Shown here piece by piece: positions 1 through 8,542 of a DNA stretch of 64,000 nucleotides. Under the pieces are notes generated by a model that worked only from the letters and a program-made list of their open reading frames with translations, ran no database searches and had not been told where the DNA came from. The stretch lies in contig NZ_WTUX01000002.1 of the NCBI RefSeq assembly GCF_009882975.1, positions 170,239-234,238 of the forward strand, given 5' to 3'. Numbering within the stretch: position 1 is the stretch's first letter; each line of letters opens with the position of its first letter. A program made the position numbers and the translations under genes. The DNA is from Maritimibacter harenae. Lineage in GTDB: Bacteria > Pseudomonadota > Alphaproteobacteria > Rhodobacterales > Rhodobacteraceae.

Positions 1-1115
1 GCCAGCGTGTCACGACCGATATCACCACCAACGGCGGCCAGTTCGACATCATGACCATCGGCATGTACGAAACGCCGATCTGGGGTGCCAACGGCTGGCT
101 CGTGCCGCTCGACGACCTGTCGGAGGAATACGACGTCGACGACATCCTGCCCGCCATGCGCGGCGGCCTGAGCCATGACGGCACGCTCTACGCGGCGCCG
201 TTCTACGGCGAAAGCTCGATGGTCATGTACCGCACCGACCTCATGGAAGAGGCCGGGATGGAAATGCCCAAGGCCCCGACCTGGCAGTTCATCGAAGAGG
301 CCGCGGCCGCGATGAACGATCCCGAGAACGAGGTCTACGGCATCTGCCTGCGTGGCAAGCCGGGCTGGGGCGAAGGCGGCGCCTTCATCACCGTGACCGC
401 CAACTCGTTCGGCGCGCGCTGGTTCGACGAGGACTGGAACGCCCAGTTCGACCAGCCCGAGTGGAAAGAGGCGCTGTCGTTCTTCGTCGAGCTGATGAAC
501 AACTACGGCCCGCCGGGCTACGCCACCAACGGTTTCAACGAGAACCTGTCTCTGTTCCAGCAGGGCAAGTGCGGCATGTGGATCGACGCGACCGTCGCGG
601 CCTCGTTCGTGACCAACCCGGACGACTCCACCGTGGCCGACAGCGTCGGTTTCGCGCTGGCCCCGAACGCGGAAGGCGTCGAGAAGCGCGCCAACTGGCT
701 CTGGGCCTGGGCGCTCGCCATCCCGGCCGGCACCCAGCAGGAACACGCGGCCAAGCAGTTCATCGAATGGGCGACCTCGAAGGAATACATCGAGCTCGTG
801 GCCGAGAACGAAGGCTGGGCCAACGTCCCGCCGGGCGCGCGCAACTCGCTCTACGAGAACCCGAAGTACCAGGAAGTGCCGTTCGCCGAGATGACGCTGG
901 AATCGATCAACGCGGCCGATCCGACGGACCCGACCGTGGACCCGGTGCCCTATGTCGGCATCCAGTTCGTCGCCATTCCTGAATTCGCGGGGATCGCCAC
1001 CGAGGTGAGCCAGGAGTTCGCCGAGGTCTATGCCGGCCAGCAATCCGTCGACGAGGCGCTGGAGAATGCCCAGGCGCTGACCAACGACGCGATGGAAGCC
1101 GCAGGCTACCGCTGA
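1..1115 (+). CDS. smoE: Polyol ABC transporter substrate-binding protein (5' end missing)
   Basis: Periplasmic solute-binding protein of a CUT1-type ABC importer, probably for sorbitol and mannitol. The frame is open from base 3 of the window, so the signal peptide and N-terminal residues lie upstream; the ATG at 51 is internal. Visible are the family 1 extracellular solute-binding features: a segment typical of the hinge (APFYGESSMVMYRTDL), aromatic-rich ligand-site stretches, and a conserved NWLWAWALAIP stretch in the C-terminal lobe. It is followed by two permeases, an ATPase, a sorbitol dehydrogenase and a mannitol dehydrogenase, the order known from the Rhodobacter smo operon, and this context is the main reason for the substrate call. 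A strong hairpin after the stop (1134-1163) probably stabilises this abundant message. A related CUT1 sugar is possible, but the two polyol dehydrogenases make polyols likely. Confidence 0.85.
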   Translation, partial: QRVTTDITTNGGQFDIMTIGMYETPIWGANGWLVPLDDLSEEYDVDDILPAMRGGLSHDGTLYAAPFYGESSMVMYRTDLMEEAGMEMPKAPTWQFIEEAAAAMNDPENEVYGICLRGKPGWGEGGAFITVTANSFGARWFDEDWNAQFDQPEWKEALSFFVELMNNYGPPGYATNGFNENLSLFQQGKCGMWIDATVAASFVTNPDDSTVADSVGFALAPNAEGVEKRANWLWAWALAIPAGTQQEHAAKQFIEWATSKEYIELVAENEGWANVPPGARNSLYENPKYQEVPFAEMTLESINAADPTDPTVDPVPYVGIQFVAIPEFAGIATEVSQEFAEVYAGQQSVDEALENAQALTNDAMEAAGYR

Positions 1116-1133
1116 GGATTTCCTCCGCAGACC

Positions 1134-1163
1134 GTCCGGGGGCGGGTCCGCTCGCCCCCGGAC
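1134..1163 (+). promoter_or_regulatory. Intercistronic hairpin between binding protein and permease genes
   Basis: GTCCGGGGGCG at 1134-1144 pairs perfectly with CGCCCCCGGAC at 1153-1163 across an 8-nt loop. No T-run follows, so it fits better as a 3' mRNA-stabilising or partial-attenuation element, allowing more binding protein than membrane subunits, than as a full intrinsic terminator. Confidence 0.7.
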
Positions 1164-1224
1164 ATCGCATCTTCGAAGTCCCGTTTCCGCCAAGGGCCAC
1201 CCCGCCCGATCGAAAGGTTCCGTC

Positions 1225-2103
1225 ATGGCGACCCAGCACTCCCGCTCCGCGGCAAGACTGATGATGACGCCGGCCGTCATCCTGCTCCTGGGCTGGATGC
1301 TCGTGCCGCTGACGATGACGCTCTACTTCTCGTTCAAGCGCTATCTTCCGATGCGCGGCGACTCGCTCGAGCGCGGGCTCGACTGGGTCGGGTTCGAGAA
1401 CTACGTCCGCTTCATCGGGTCGAGCTCGTTCTGGCCCAGCGTGCAGGCGACGCTCCTGATCGTGGGCGGCGTGCTGGTCATCACCGTGGTCCTGGGCATC
1501 CTGCTCGCCATTCTTCTCGACCAGCCGTTCTGGGGGCAGGGGATCGTCCGCATACTGGTGATCGCCCCCTTCTTCGTGATGCCCACCGTGTCCGCGCTCG
1601 TGTGGAAGAACATGATGATGGACCCGGTGAACGGCATGTTCGCCTATCTCTGGCGCTTCTTCGGGGCCGAGCCCGTGTCGTGGATGTCCGACGCCTCGGT
1701 GCAGTCGATCATCCTGATCGTGTCGTGGCAGTGGCTCCCCTTCGCGACGCTCATCCTTCTCACTGCGATCCAGTCGCTCGACAGCGAGCAGCTGGAGGCC
1801 GCGGAGATGGACGGGGCGCCCGTGCTGTCGCGCTTCTTCTACATCATCCTGCCGCACCTCGGCCGGGCGATCACGATCGTCATCCTGATCCAGACCATCT
1901 TCCTGTTGTCGATCTTCGCCGAGATCTTCGTGACCACCGGCGGCTCCTTCGGGACCCGGACGCTCACCTATCTGATCTTCCAGCGGGTCGTGGACAGCCA
2001 GAACATCGGCCTCGGGTCCGCGGGCGGCGTCTACGCGATCATCCTGGCCAACATCGTCGCACTCTTCCTCATGCGCATCGTCGGCAAGAACCTGGACCAG
2101 TAG
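1225..2103 (+). CDS. smoF: Polyol ABC transporter permease (SmoF-type)
   Basis: Inner-membrane subunit of the polyol importer, 292 residues, the usual length for MalF-like CUT1 permeases without the extra MalF domain. Six hydrophobic segments are visible, the first at about residues 12-34. The cytoplasmic EAA loop that docks on the ATPase is seen as LEAAEMDGAPVLSRFF followed by ILPHL near residue 195. The ATG is preceded by a modest purine-rich site (gaaagg). It lies 109 bases after the binding-protein gene, beyond the hairpin, and 9 bases before the second permease, which fits one transcript. Confidence 0.88.
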   Translation: MATQHSRSAARLMMTPAVILLLGWMLVPLTMTLYFSFKRYLPMRGDSLERGLDWVGFENYVRFIGSSSFWPSVQATLLIVGGVLVITVVLGILLAILLDQPFWGQGIVRILVIAPFFVMPTVSALVWKNMMMDPVNGMFAYLWRFFGAEPVSWMSDASVQSIILIVSWQWLPFATLILLTAIQSLDSEQLEAAEMDGAPVLSRFFYIILPHLGRAITIVILIQTIFLLSIFAEIFVTTGGSFGTRTLTYLIFQRVVDSQNIGLGSAGGVYAIILANIVALFLMRIVGKNLDQ

Positions 2104-2112
2104 GGGACGGAC

Positions 2113-2943
2113 ATGGCACGCGCAGTTTCAACACGTCGCAAGATCGCAATGACCACCCTGGCCTGGATCGTGGGCCTGGTGATCTTCTTCCCGATCTTCT
2201 GGACCATCCTGACGAGCTTCAAGACCGAGGCGCAGGCGATCAACAACCCGCCGCTCTTCTGGGGCTTCGACTTCACGCTCGAGAATTACGCGGTCGTGCA
2301 GGAGCGCTCGGACTACATGCGCTACCTGTGGAACTCGGTCATCATCGCCGGCGGCTCCACGATCCTCGGCGTCCTCGTCGCGGTGCCCGCCGCCTGGTCG
2401 ATGGCCTTCGTGCCGTCGCGCCGGACCAAGGACATCCTGCTGTGGATGCTGTCGACGAAGATGCTGCCCGCGGTCGGCGTGCTCTACCCGATCTCGCTGA
2501 TCTTCGTCGAGTTCAACCTGCTCGACACCCGCGGCGGTCTGATCCTGGTCCTGATGCTCATCAACCTGCCGATCATCGTGTGGATGCTCTACACCTACTT
2601 CCGCGAGATCCCGGTCGACATCCTCGAAGCCGCGCGCATGGACGGGGCCGGCCTGCGTGAAGAGATCCTCTACGTCCTGACGCCGATGGCGATCCCGGGC
2701 ATCGCCTCCACGGTGCTGCTCAACGTGATCCTCGCCTGGAACGAGGCGTTCTGGACTCTGAACCTGACCGCCGCGACCGCCGCGCCGCTCACGGCCTTCA
2801 TCGCAAGCTACTCGAGCCCCGAAGGATTGTTCTACGCCAAGCTCAGCGCGGCCTCGACGATGGCCATCGCGCCGATCCTGATCCTCGGCTGGTTCAGCCA
2901 GAAACAACTCGTCCGCGGCCTGACCTTCGGCGCGGTGAAATAA
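2113..2943 (+). CDS. smoG: Polyol ABC transporter permease (SmoG-type)
   Basis: Second inner-membrane subunit of the importer, 276 residues, MalG-like. It has a long first membrane helix (WIVGLVIFFPIFWTIL), a short periplasmic region with FTLENYAVV typical of this subfamily, and an EAA loop reading LEAARMDGAGLREEI before TPMAIPGI. The start has GGGGACGG just upstream and lies 9 bases after smoF. It pairs with SmoF to form the translocation pore and is followed after 12 bases by the ATPase gene with an AAGGAG ribosome site. No anomalies seen. Confidence 0.88.
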   Translation: MARAVSTRRKIAMTTLAWIVGLVIFFPIFWTILTSFKTEAQAINNPPLFWGFDFTLENYAVVQERSDYMRYLWNSVIIAGGSTILGVLVAVPAAWSMAFVPSRRTKDILLWMLSTKMLPAVGVLYPISLIFVEFNLLDTRGGLILVLMLINLPIIVWMLYTYFREIPVDILEAARMDGAGLREEILYVLTPMAIPGIASTVLLNVILAWNEAFWTLNLTAATAAPLTAFIASYSSPEGLFYAKLSAASTMAIAPILILGWFSQKQLVRGLTFGAVK

Positions 2944-2955
2944 GGAGAAACGGGC

Positions 2956-3956
<1,001 letters not shown>

Positions 3957-3960
<4 letters not shown>

Positions 3961-4730
3961 GACGGCTGGACGGAAAGACCGCGCTGATCACCGGCGCGGC
4001 GCGCGGCATCGGCCGGGCGTTCGCCGAGGCCTACGTGCGGGAAGGCGCGCGCGTGGCCATCGGCGACATCGACATCGACCGCGCCCGTGCAGCCGCCACC
4101 GAGATCGGCGAGGCCGCCATCGCCGTCGAGATGGACGTGACCCGGCAGGACAGCATCGATGCCGCCGTGGCGCAGGCCGTGCAGGAGCTCGGCCAGATCG
4201 ACATCCTGATCAACAACGCGGCCATCTTCACCGCCGCCCCGATCGTCGAGATCGAGCGCGCCGATTTCGACCGCGTCTTCGACATCAACGTCGCGGGCAC
4301 GCTCTTCACCCTTCAGGCCGTGGCCCGCCACATGATCGAGCGCGGTATCCGCGGGCGCATCATCAACATGGCGAGTCAGGCGGGCCGGCGGGGCGAGCCG
4401 CTCGTCGCGGTCTACTGCGCCAGCAAGGCGGCGATCATCAGCCTCACGCAGTCTGCGGGCCTCAACCTGATCGAGCACGGCATCAACGTGAACGCCATCG
4501 CGCCCGGCGTGGTGGATGGTGAACACTGGGACGGGGTCGACGCTTTCTTCGCGAAATACGAAGGAAAGGCGCCCGGCCAGAAGAAGCGCGAAGTGGGCGC
4601 GGCCGTGCCCTATGGCCGGATGGGCCGCGCCGAGGACCTGACCGGCATGGCGATCTTCCTGGCTAGCGACGAAGCCGATTACATCGTCGCCCAGTGCTAC
4701 AACGTCGACGGCGGCCAATGGATGAGCTGA
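3957..4730 (+). CDS. smoS: Sorbitol dehydrogenase (L-iditol 2-dehydrogenase, SDR)
   Basis: Short-chain dehydrogenase of 257 residues, expected to oxidise sorbitol to fructose with NAD+ in the cytosol. The ATG at 3957 overlaps the smoK stop; the frame is open further upstream, but this start gives the normal SDR N-terminus with the nucleotide-binding TGAARGIG motif at residues 11-18. NNAA follows in the expected place, as does the catalytic Tyr/Lys pair in YCASK. Asp after the second strand (GDIDID) indicates preference for NAD+ over NADP+. It lies directly behind the transporter and before mannitol dehydrogenase, so imported polyols are converted to fructose. Its end overlaps the mtlK start by one base (TGATG). 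Confidence 0.88.
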
Positions 4731-6220
4731 TGTCGAAGACCGCAGCCCATCCCGTCCCCTTGCGCAACGACACCCTGGCCGATCTGCCGGAGGGCATCCT
4801 GCGCCCGCGCTACGAGCGCGCCCGGCTCACCGCGGGGATCGTGCATATCGGCGTCGGCAATTTCCACCGCGCGCACCAGGCCTGGTATCTCCACCGGCTG
4901 ATGCAGGCGGGGAAAGCGCTCGACTGGGCGATCGTCGGGGCAGGGGTGCGCCCCTACGATGCCGCCATGCGCGAAAAGCTCATCGCGCAGGATTGCCTCA
5001 CGACGCTGATCGAGCTGGCCCCCGACCACACCGGGGCCGAGGTGACGGGGTCGATGATCGACTACCTCCCGATCGAAGAGGGCAACGCGCCGCTCATCCA
5101 TGTGATGGCCGATCCGCGCATCCGCGTCGTCGCGCTGACGGTGACCGAGGGCGGCTATTACATCGATGCCACGACCGGCGCGTTCGACACCGGACATCCC
5201 GACATCGTCCATGACGCGGCGCACCCGGACGCACCGCGCACGGCCTTCGGCGCAATGGTTGCCGCCCTCCGCCAGCGGCGGGCGGCTGGGCACAAGCCGT
5301 TCTCCGGCCTGTGCTGTGACAACCTGCGCGGCAACGGCGACATCCTGCGCGCCACGGTCGTCGGACTCGCCCGGATGAGCGACCCGGGGCTTGCCGACTG
5401 GATCGACAGGGAGGGGGCCTTCCCCAACTCGATGGTCGACAGCATCGTGCCGGCCACCACGGCGAACACGCTCGAGGCCGTGCGCGCCTTTGGCATCGAC
5501 GACGCCGCCCCGGTGGCGCACGAGAACTTCCGCCAATGGGTGATCGAGGACGCCTTCTGTGATGGGCGGCCGGACTGGGACGAGGTGGGGGCGACCTTTA
5601 CCTCGGACGTCCATTCCTACGAGATGATGAAGATCCGGATCCTGAACGCGGGGCACCAGATCCTTGCGAATGCGGGCGAGCTTCTGTCGGTGCCGACCAT
5701 CGCGGATTGCATGGCCCACCCGGGCATCGCGGCGATGTTCCGCAAGGTCCAGACGGAGGAGATCCTGCCTTACGTGGACGCCGTGCCGGGCACCACGCCG
5801 GACGACTATCTCGCGCTGATCGAGGGGCGCTTCTCAAACCCGAAGATCCACGACACGACGCGGCGTGTGGCCTTCGACGGCTCATCGCGCCACACCGGGT
5901 TCCTCCTCCCCATCCTGCGGGATGCGCTGGCGGCGGGCGGGTCCGTCGACGGGTTCGCGCTGGTCGAAGCCCTCTGGGCGCGCATGTGTGCGGGGCAGCG
6001 TGAGGACGGGAGCGTCATCGAGCCCAACGACCCATACTGGGCGCGCCTCACGGAGGCCGCCGCGGCAGCGAAGGACCGCCCGCGCGCCTGGTTGGAGCAG
6101 CCCGGGATCTACGGCGGTCTCAAGGACGCCCCGGCCTTCGCCGAGGCGTTCGAGCGCTGGCTTGCGACGATCTGGCGGGACGGCACGGCAGCGGCGCTTG
6201 CGGCCTACACGGCGCGGTAG
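4730..6220 (+). CDS. mtlK: Mannitol 2-dehydrogenase
   Basis: Polyol-specific long-chain dehydrogenase (MDR/PSLDR family), 496 residues, the typical size. It oxidises D-mannitol to fructose with NAD+, and arabinitol or sorbitol are common side substrates. Near the N-terminus it has GVGNFHRAHQAWY, the family's nucleotide-binding segment, and later VTEGGYY and DNLRGNG. The active-site Lys region is KIRILNAGHQ, carrying the K-x5-N-x3-H pattern of this family. I chose the ATG at 4730, which overlaps the smoS stop as TGATG; an in-frame ATG at 4718 would add four residues. It appears to be the last gene of the operon, followed by a 113-base gap in which I see no clear terminator. Confidence 0.9.
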   Translation: MSKTAAHPVPLRNDTLADLPEGILRPRYERARLTAGIVHIGVGNFHRAHQAWYLHRLMQAGKALDWAIVGAGVRPYDAAMREKLIAQDCLTTLIELAPDHTGAEVTGSMIDYLPIEEGNAPLIHVMADPRIRVVALTVTEGGYYIDATTGAFDTGHPDIVHDAAHPDAPRTAFGAMVAALRQRRAAGHKPFSGLCCDNLRGNGDILRATVVGLARMSDPGLADWIDREGAFPNSMVDSIVPATTANTLEAVRAFGIDDAAPVAHENFRQWVIEDAFCDGRPDWDEVGATFTSDVHSYEMMKIRILNAGHQILANAGELLSVPTIADCMAHPGIAAMFRKVQTEEILPYVDAVPGTTPDDYLALIEGRFSNPKIHDTTRRVAFDGSSRHTGFLLPILRDALAAGGSVDGFALVEALWARMCAGQREDGSVIEPNDPYWARLTEAAAAAKDRPRAWLEQPGIYGGLKDAPAFAEAFERWLATIWRDGTAAALAAYTAR

Positions 6221-6333
6221 TGCGTGCCGCCCGGCGACCCGCGATTTTGCGATATCGGCTTCACCTGATAGGTTGAAGAGGCGCTGCCCCGACGGGCGGT
6301 GCCCTTCCTGTATAGAGCAATCAAAACAATGTA

Positions 6334-7350
6334 TTGTGTTTCTCTTTTAAACCAAAACCTCAACCATTGTTCCGCAGCTTCACCGCGGGGCCTGCCGTGA
6401 CCGCCGCGATCCTCGCCCTCCAGGTCGTCCTGCCCTTGGTGCTGATCGCGTGGCTGGGCGTCTTCCCGGCGGGCAGCTTGGCCGGTTTCGCGGTGCAGGC
6501 GGCCGGGATCGGCGCCTTTCTCTTCGCCCTCGCGCGCATCGCGCAATGGGCGCTGCCGGCCTGGTGGCTCCCGCGCGTCTACGGGGCGCTGTGGCTCTTG
6601 GCGGTCGTGGTGCACGCATCGGCGATTGCCGGAGCCCCCGTCTGGCCTGCCGACGCGCCGGGCTGGGCCGGCCTGTCCGTCGCCATGATCCTGCTCGGCC
6701 TGGGGGCGGGCTTCGGCGCGGCAGCGCTCGCGGGGCGCCGTCCGCCGCTCGTCACAATCGTGGACATCGCGAACCCGTTCGGGGCCGGGCAGTTCCTCGT
6801 CGGCCACGGTGGGGGCAACCGGCTCGTCAACGGGCACCTGAAGACGCTCGACCCCCGCGTGGAGCGCTTCCGGCCGTGGCGGGGACAATCCTACGCCCTC
6901 GACTTCTTCGGGCTGGGCCGATGGGGCCTGCGGGCGGCGGGGTGGCACCCGTCCGACCCGGCCGCCTACGCGATCTTCGGGGCCGAACTGCGCGCCCCCT
7001 GTGCGGGCACCGTGCGCGCGGCCGAGAGCCGGATGCCGGACTTCGAGGTGCCACGGCAGGACAGCGTCAACCGGCTGGGCAACCACGTGATCCTGTCGTT
7101 GGGTTACGCCGAGATCGTGTTCGCCCACATGCGGCAGGGCAGCGTGCAGGTCGCGCCCGGCGATGTCGTGGCGATCGGCGACCGGCTGGGCGAGGTTGGC
7201 AATTCCGGCGCCTCGACCGAGCCGCACCTGCACATCCATGCCCAACGCCCCGCGGCGGACGGGGACCCGCCGCTCTCCGGCGCCCCCCTCGCGCTTCGCA
7301 TCGACGGCCGGTTTCTCGTGCGTGGTGATCGCCTGAAAACGGGGGGATAG
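6334..7350 (+). CDS. Membrane-anchored M23-like (LytM) peptidase-domain protein
   Basis: Protein of up to 338 residues. About four hydrophobic helices occupy the first 140 residues, and a C-terminal LytM/M23 fold carries GNHVILSLGYAEIVFAHM and GNSGASTEPHLHIH. The HLHIH block is the usual second half of the zinc site. The first half, normally HxxxD, is not seen: the equivalent position reads SYALDF. It may therefore be a degenerate, possibly inactive member that acts as a cell-wall hydrolase regulator. The start is uncertain. No ATG fits; TTG at 6334 or 6367 and GTG at 6397 are candidates, and none has a strong ribosome site. It stands alone between mtlK and the LOG gene in a looser intergenic context. 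Confidence 0.7.
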   Translation: MCFSFKPKPQPLFRSFTAGPAVTAAILALQVVLPLVLIAWLGVFPAGSLAGFAVQAAGIGAFLFALARIAQWALPAWWLPRVYGALWLLAVVVHASAIAGAPVWPADAPGWAGLSVAMILLGLGAGFGAAALAGRRPPLVTIVDIANPFGAGQFLVGHGGGNRLVNGHLKTLDPRVERFRPWRGQSYALDFFGLGRWGLRAAGWHPSDPAAYAIFGAELRAPCAGTVRAAESRMPDFEVPRQDSVNRLGNHVILSLGYAEIVFAHMRQGSVQVAPGDVVAIGDRLGEVGNSGASTEPHLHIHAQRPAADGDPPLSGAPLALRIDGRFLVRGDRLKTGG

Positions 7351-7386
7351 GGGCCGCCGCGCCCCGAAGATCACGAAAATGCGCAT

Positions 7387-7400
7387 TTGAACGAGATCAA
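7387..7400. promoter_or_regulatory. FNR/CRP-family binding site (anaerobox-like)
   Basis: TTGAACGAGATCAA differs from the FNR consensus TTGAT-N4-ATCAA at one position. It sits 27 bases before the ATG at 7427 and is flanked on both sides by TGCGCA. It suggests oxygen- or NO-dependent control of the downstream LOG/metallo-hydrolase genes, or of a gene formerly present there. Confidence 0.6.
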
Positions 7401-7426
7401 TTTGCGCAGGCCCACGCTCCGATAGC

Positions 7427-7564
7427 ATGGCGACGAGTGACGCGGAGGTTTCGGGTTTGGCGCTCACGTCGGAGTCAGCGAAAGGCCATGTCGTCGCCGT
7501 GCGCGGCGCAGTGGTCGATGTCGCTTTCCCTCCGGGCCGGCTTCCGGCCGTGAACGACGCGCCC
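7427..7564 (+). pseudogene. Putative N-terminal remnant of an F1-ATPase beta gene (atpD-like)
   Basis: These 46 codons are open and run in frame into the LOG gene. They encode GHVVAVRGAVVDVAF followed by LPAVNDA, which closely resembles the N-terminal beta-barrel strand of F1-ATPase beta subunits (typically GxVvxVxGxVVDVxF then LPxI). LOG-family proteins do not carry such a stretch. A possible old start is TTG at 7457, 8 bases behind GGAGG (7444-7448). I infer that an ATPase operon, probably of the alternative (N-ATPase) type, was lost by deletion, leaving this stub and its promoter. It could instead be translated as an N-terminal extension of the LOG protein. The similarity was recognised by eye and no alignment was run. 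Confidence 0.45.
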
Positions 7565-8542
7565 ATGCAGAACAGCACCGACGAAACAGCGGAGAAACCG
7601 TTCCCCCCGCACCACACCGAGCGCTGCGTCGATCTGCCGGGATGCCGCCCGAAGCCCAGCGAGGAGGACGCGGCGGCCCCCGACCTCGTGCGGCGCATCC
7701 TGGAAAGCCCGAATTACCGGCGTGCGGACGAGGATGTCGATTTCCTCAACCGCAACGGCATGCGCGGCACGCGCCTTTTCCTCGACTACCAGAAGGCCGA
7801 AACCCTGCTCGACGATCACGGTATCGCGCATTCCATTGTGGTCTTCGGCGGGACGCGCATCGGTGAGCCGGTGGCGGCCAAGGCGCGCGTCGAAACGCTG
7901 CGCGCCCAATGCGCCGAGGCGCCCGGGGACAAGGACCTGGCCCAACAGCTGCGCATCGCCGAACGCGTGGCCGCCAAGAGCCGTTTCTACGACATAGCGC
8001 GCGACTTCGGCCGGATCGTGGGGTCGGCGGAGGGGCGCCACGGCAACCGCCTCGTGGTCGTCACGGGCGGCGGGCCGGGGATGATGGAGGCCGCCAACCG
8101 CGGCGCGCAAGAAGCCGGGGCCAAGACCGTGGGGCTCAATATCACCCTGCCGCACGAACAATTCCCGAACCCCTACATCACGCCGGACCTGTGCTTCCGG
8201 TTCCGCTACTTCGCGCTGCGCAAGCTTCATTTCCTCCTGCGTGCCCGCGCGCTCGTCGTGTTTCCCGGCGGCTTCGGCACGCTGGACGAATTGTTCGAGA
8301 CGTTGACCCTGATCCAGACCCGAAAGATCCGGCCGCTGCCCGTAGTATTGGTCGGGCGCGACTACTGGCGCCGGCTCTTCGACATCGACTTCATGGTGGA
8401 GGAGGGCGTGATCGACCAGGAGGACCGCGACCTGTTCTGGTATGCCGAGACGGCCGAGGAGATCTGGGCCGACATTCGCCGATGGTACGACCGCGCCGGG
8501 TTGGACATGATCGGCCCGGTGAGCGAAGGAGATCCGGCATGA
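7565..8542 (+). CDS. LOG-family Rossmann-fold protein (TIGR00730-like)
   Basis: Member of the LOG/YvdD nucleotide phosphoribohydrolase family, 325 residues from the ATG at 7565. Known family members release the base from cytokinin-type or purine nucleotides. The signature residues are present: GGGPGMMEAANRGA near the middle and PGGFGTLDELFE further on, which supply the phosphate-binding loop and catalytic Arg/Glu. The N-terminal extension (SPNYRRADEDVDFLN) is typical of the long proteobacterial subgroup. The frame stays open to an ATG at 7427, but residues before 7565 resemble an ATPase beta fragment and not LOG sequence. No strong ribosome site precedes 7565, so the true start is unsettled. 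The stop overlaps the metallo-hydrolase start (ATGA). Confidence 0.82.
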   Translation: MQNSTDETAEKPFPPHHTERCVDLPGCRPKPSEEDAAAPDLVRRILESPNYRRADEDVDFLNRNGMRGTRLFLDYQKAETLLDDHGIAHSIVVFGGTRIGEPVAAKARVETLRAQCAEAPGDKDLAQQLRIAERVAAKSRFYDIARDFGRIVGSAEGRHGNRLVVVTGGGPGMMEAANRGAQEAGAKTVGLNITLPHEQFPNPYITPDLCFRFRYFALRKLHFLLRARALVVFPGGFGTLDELFETLTLIQTRKIRPLPVVLVGRDYWRRLFDIDFMVEEGVIDQEDRDLFWYAETAEEIWADIRRWYDRAGLDMIGPVSEGDPA

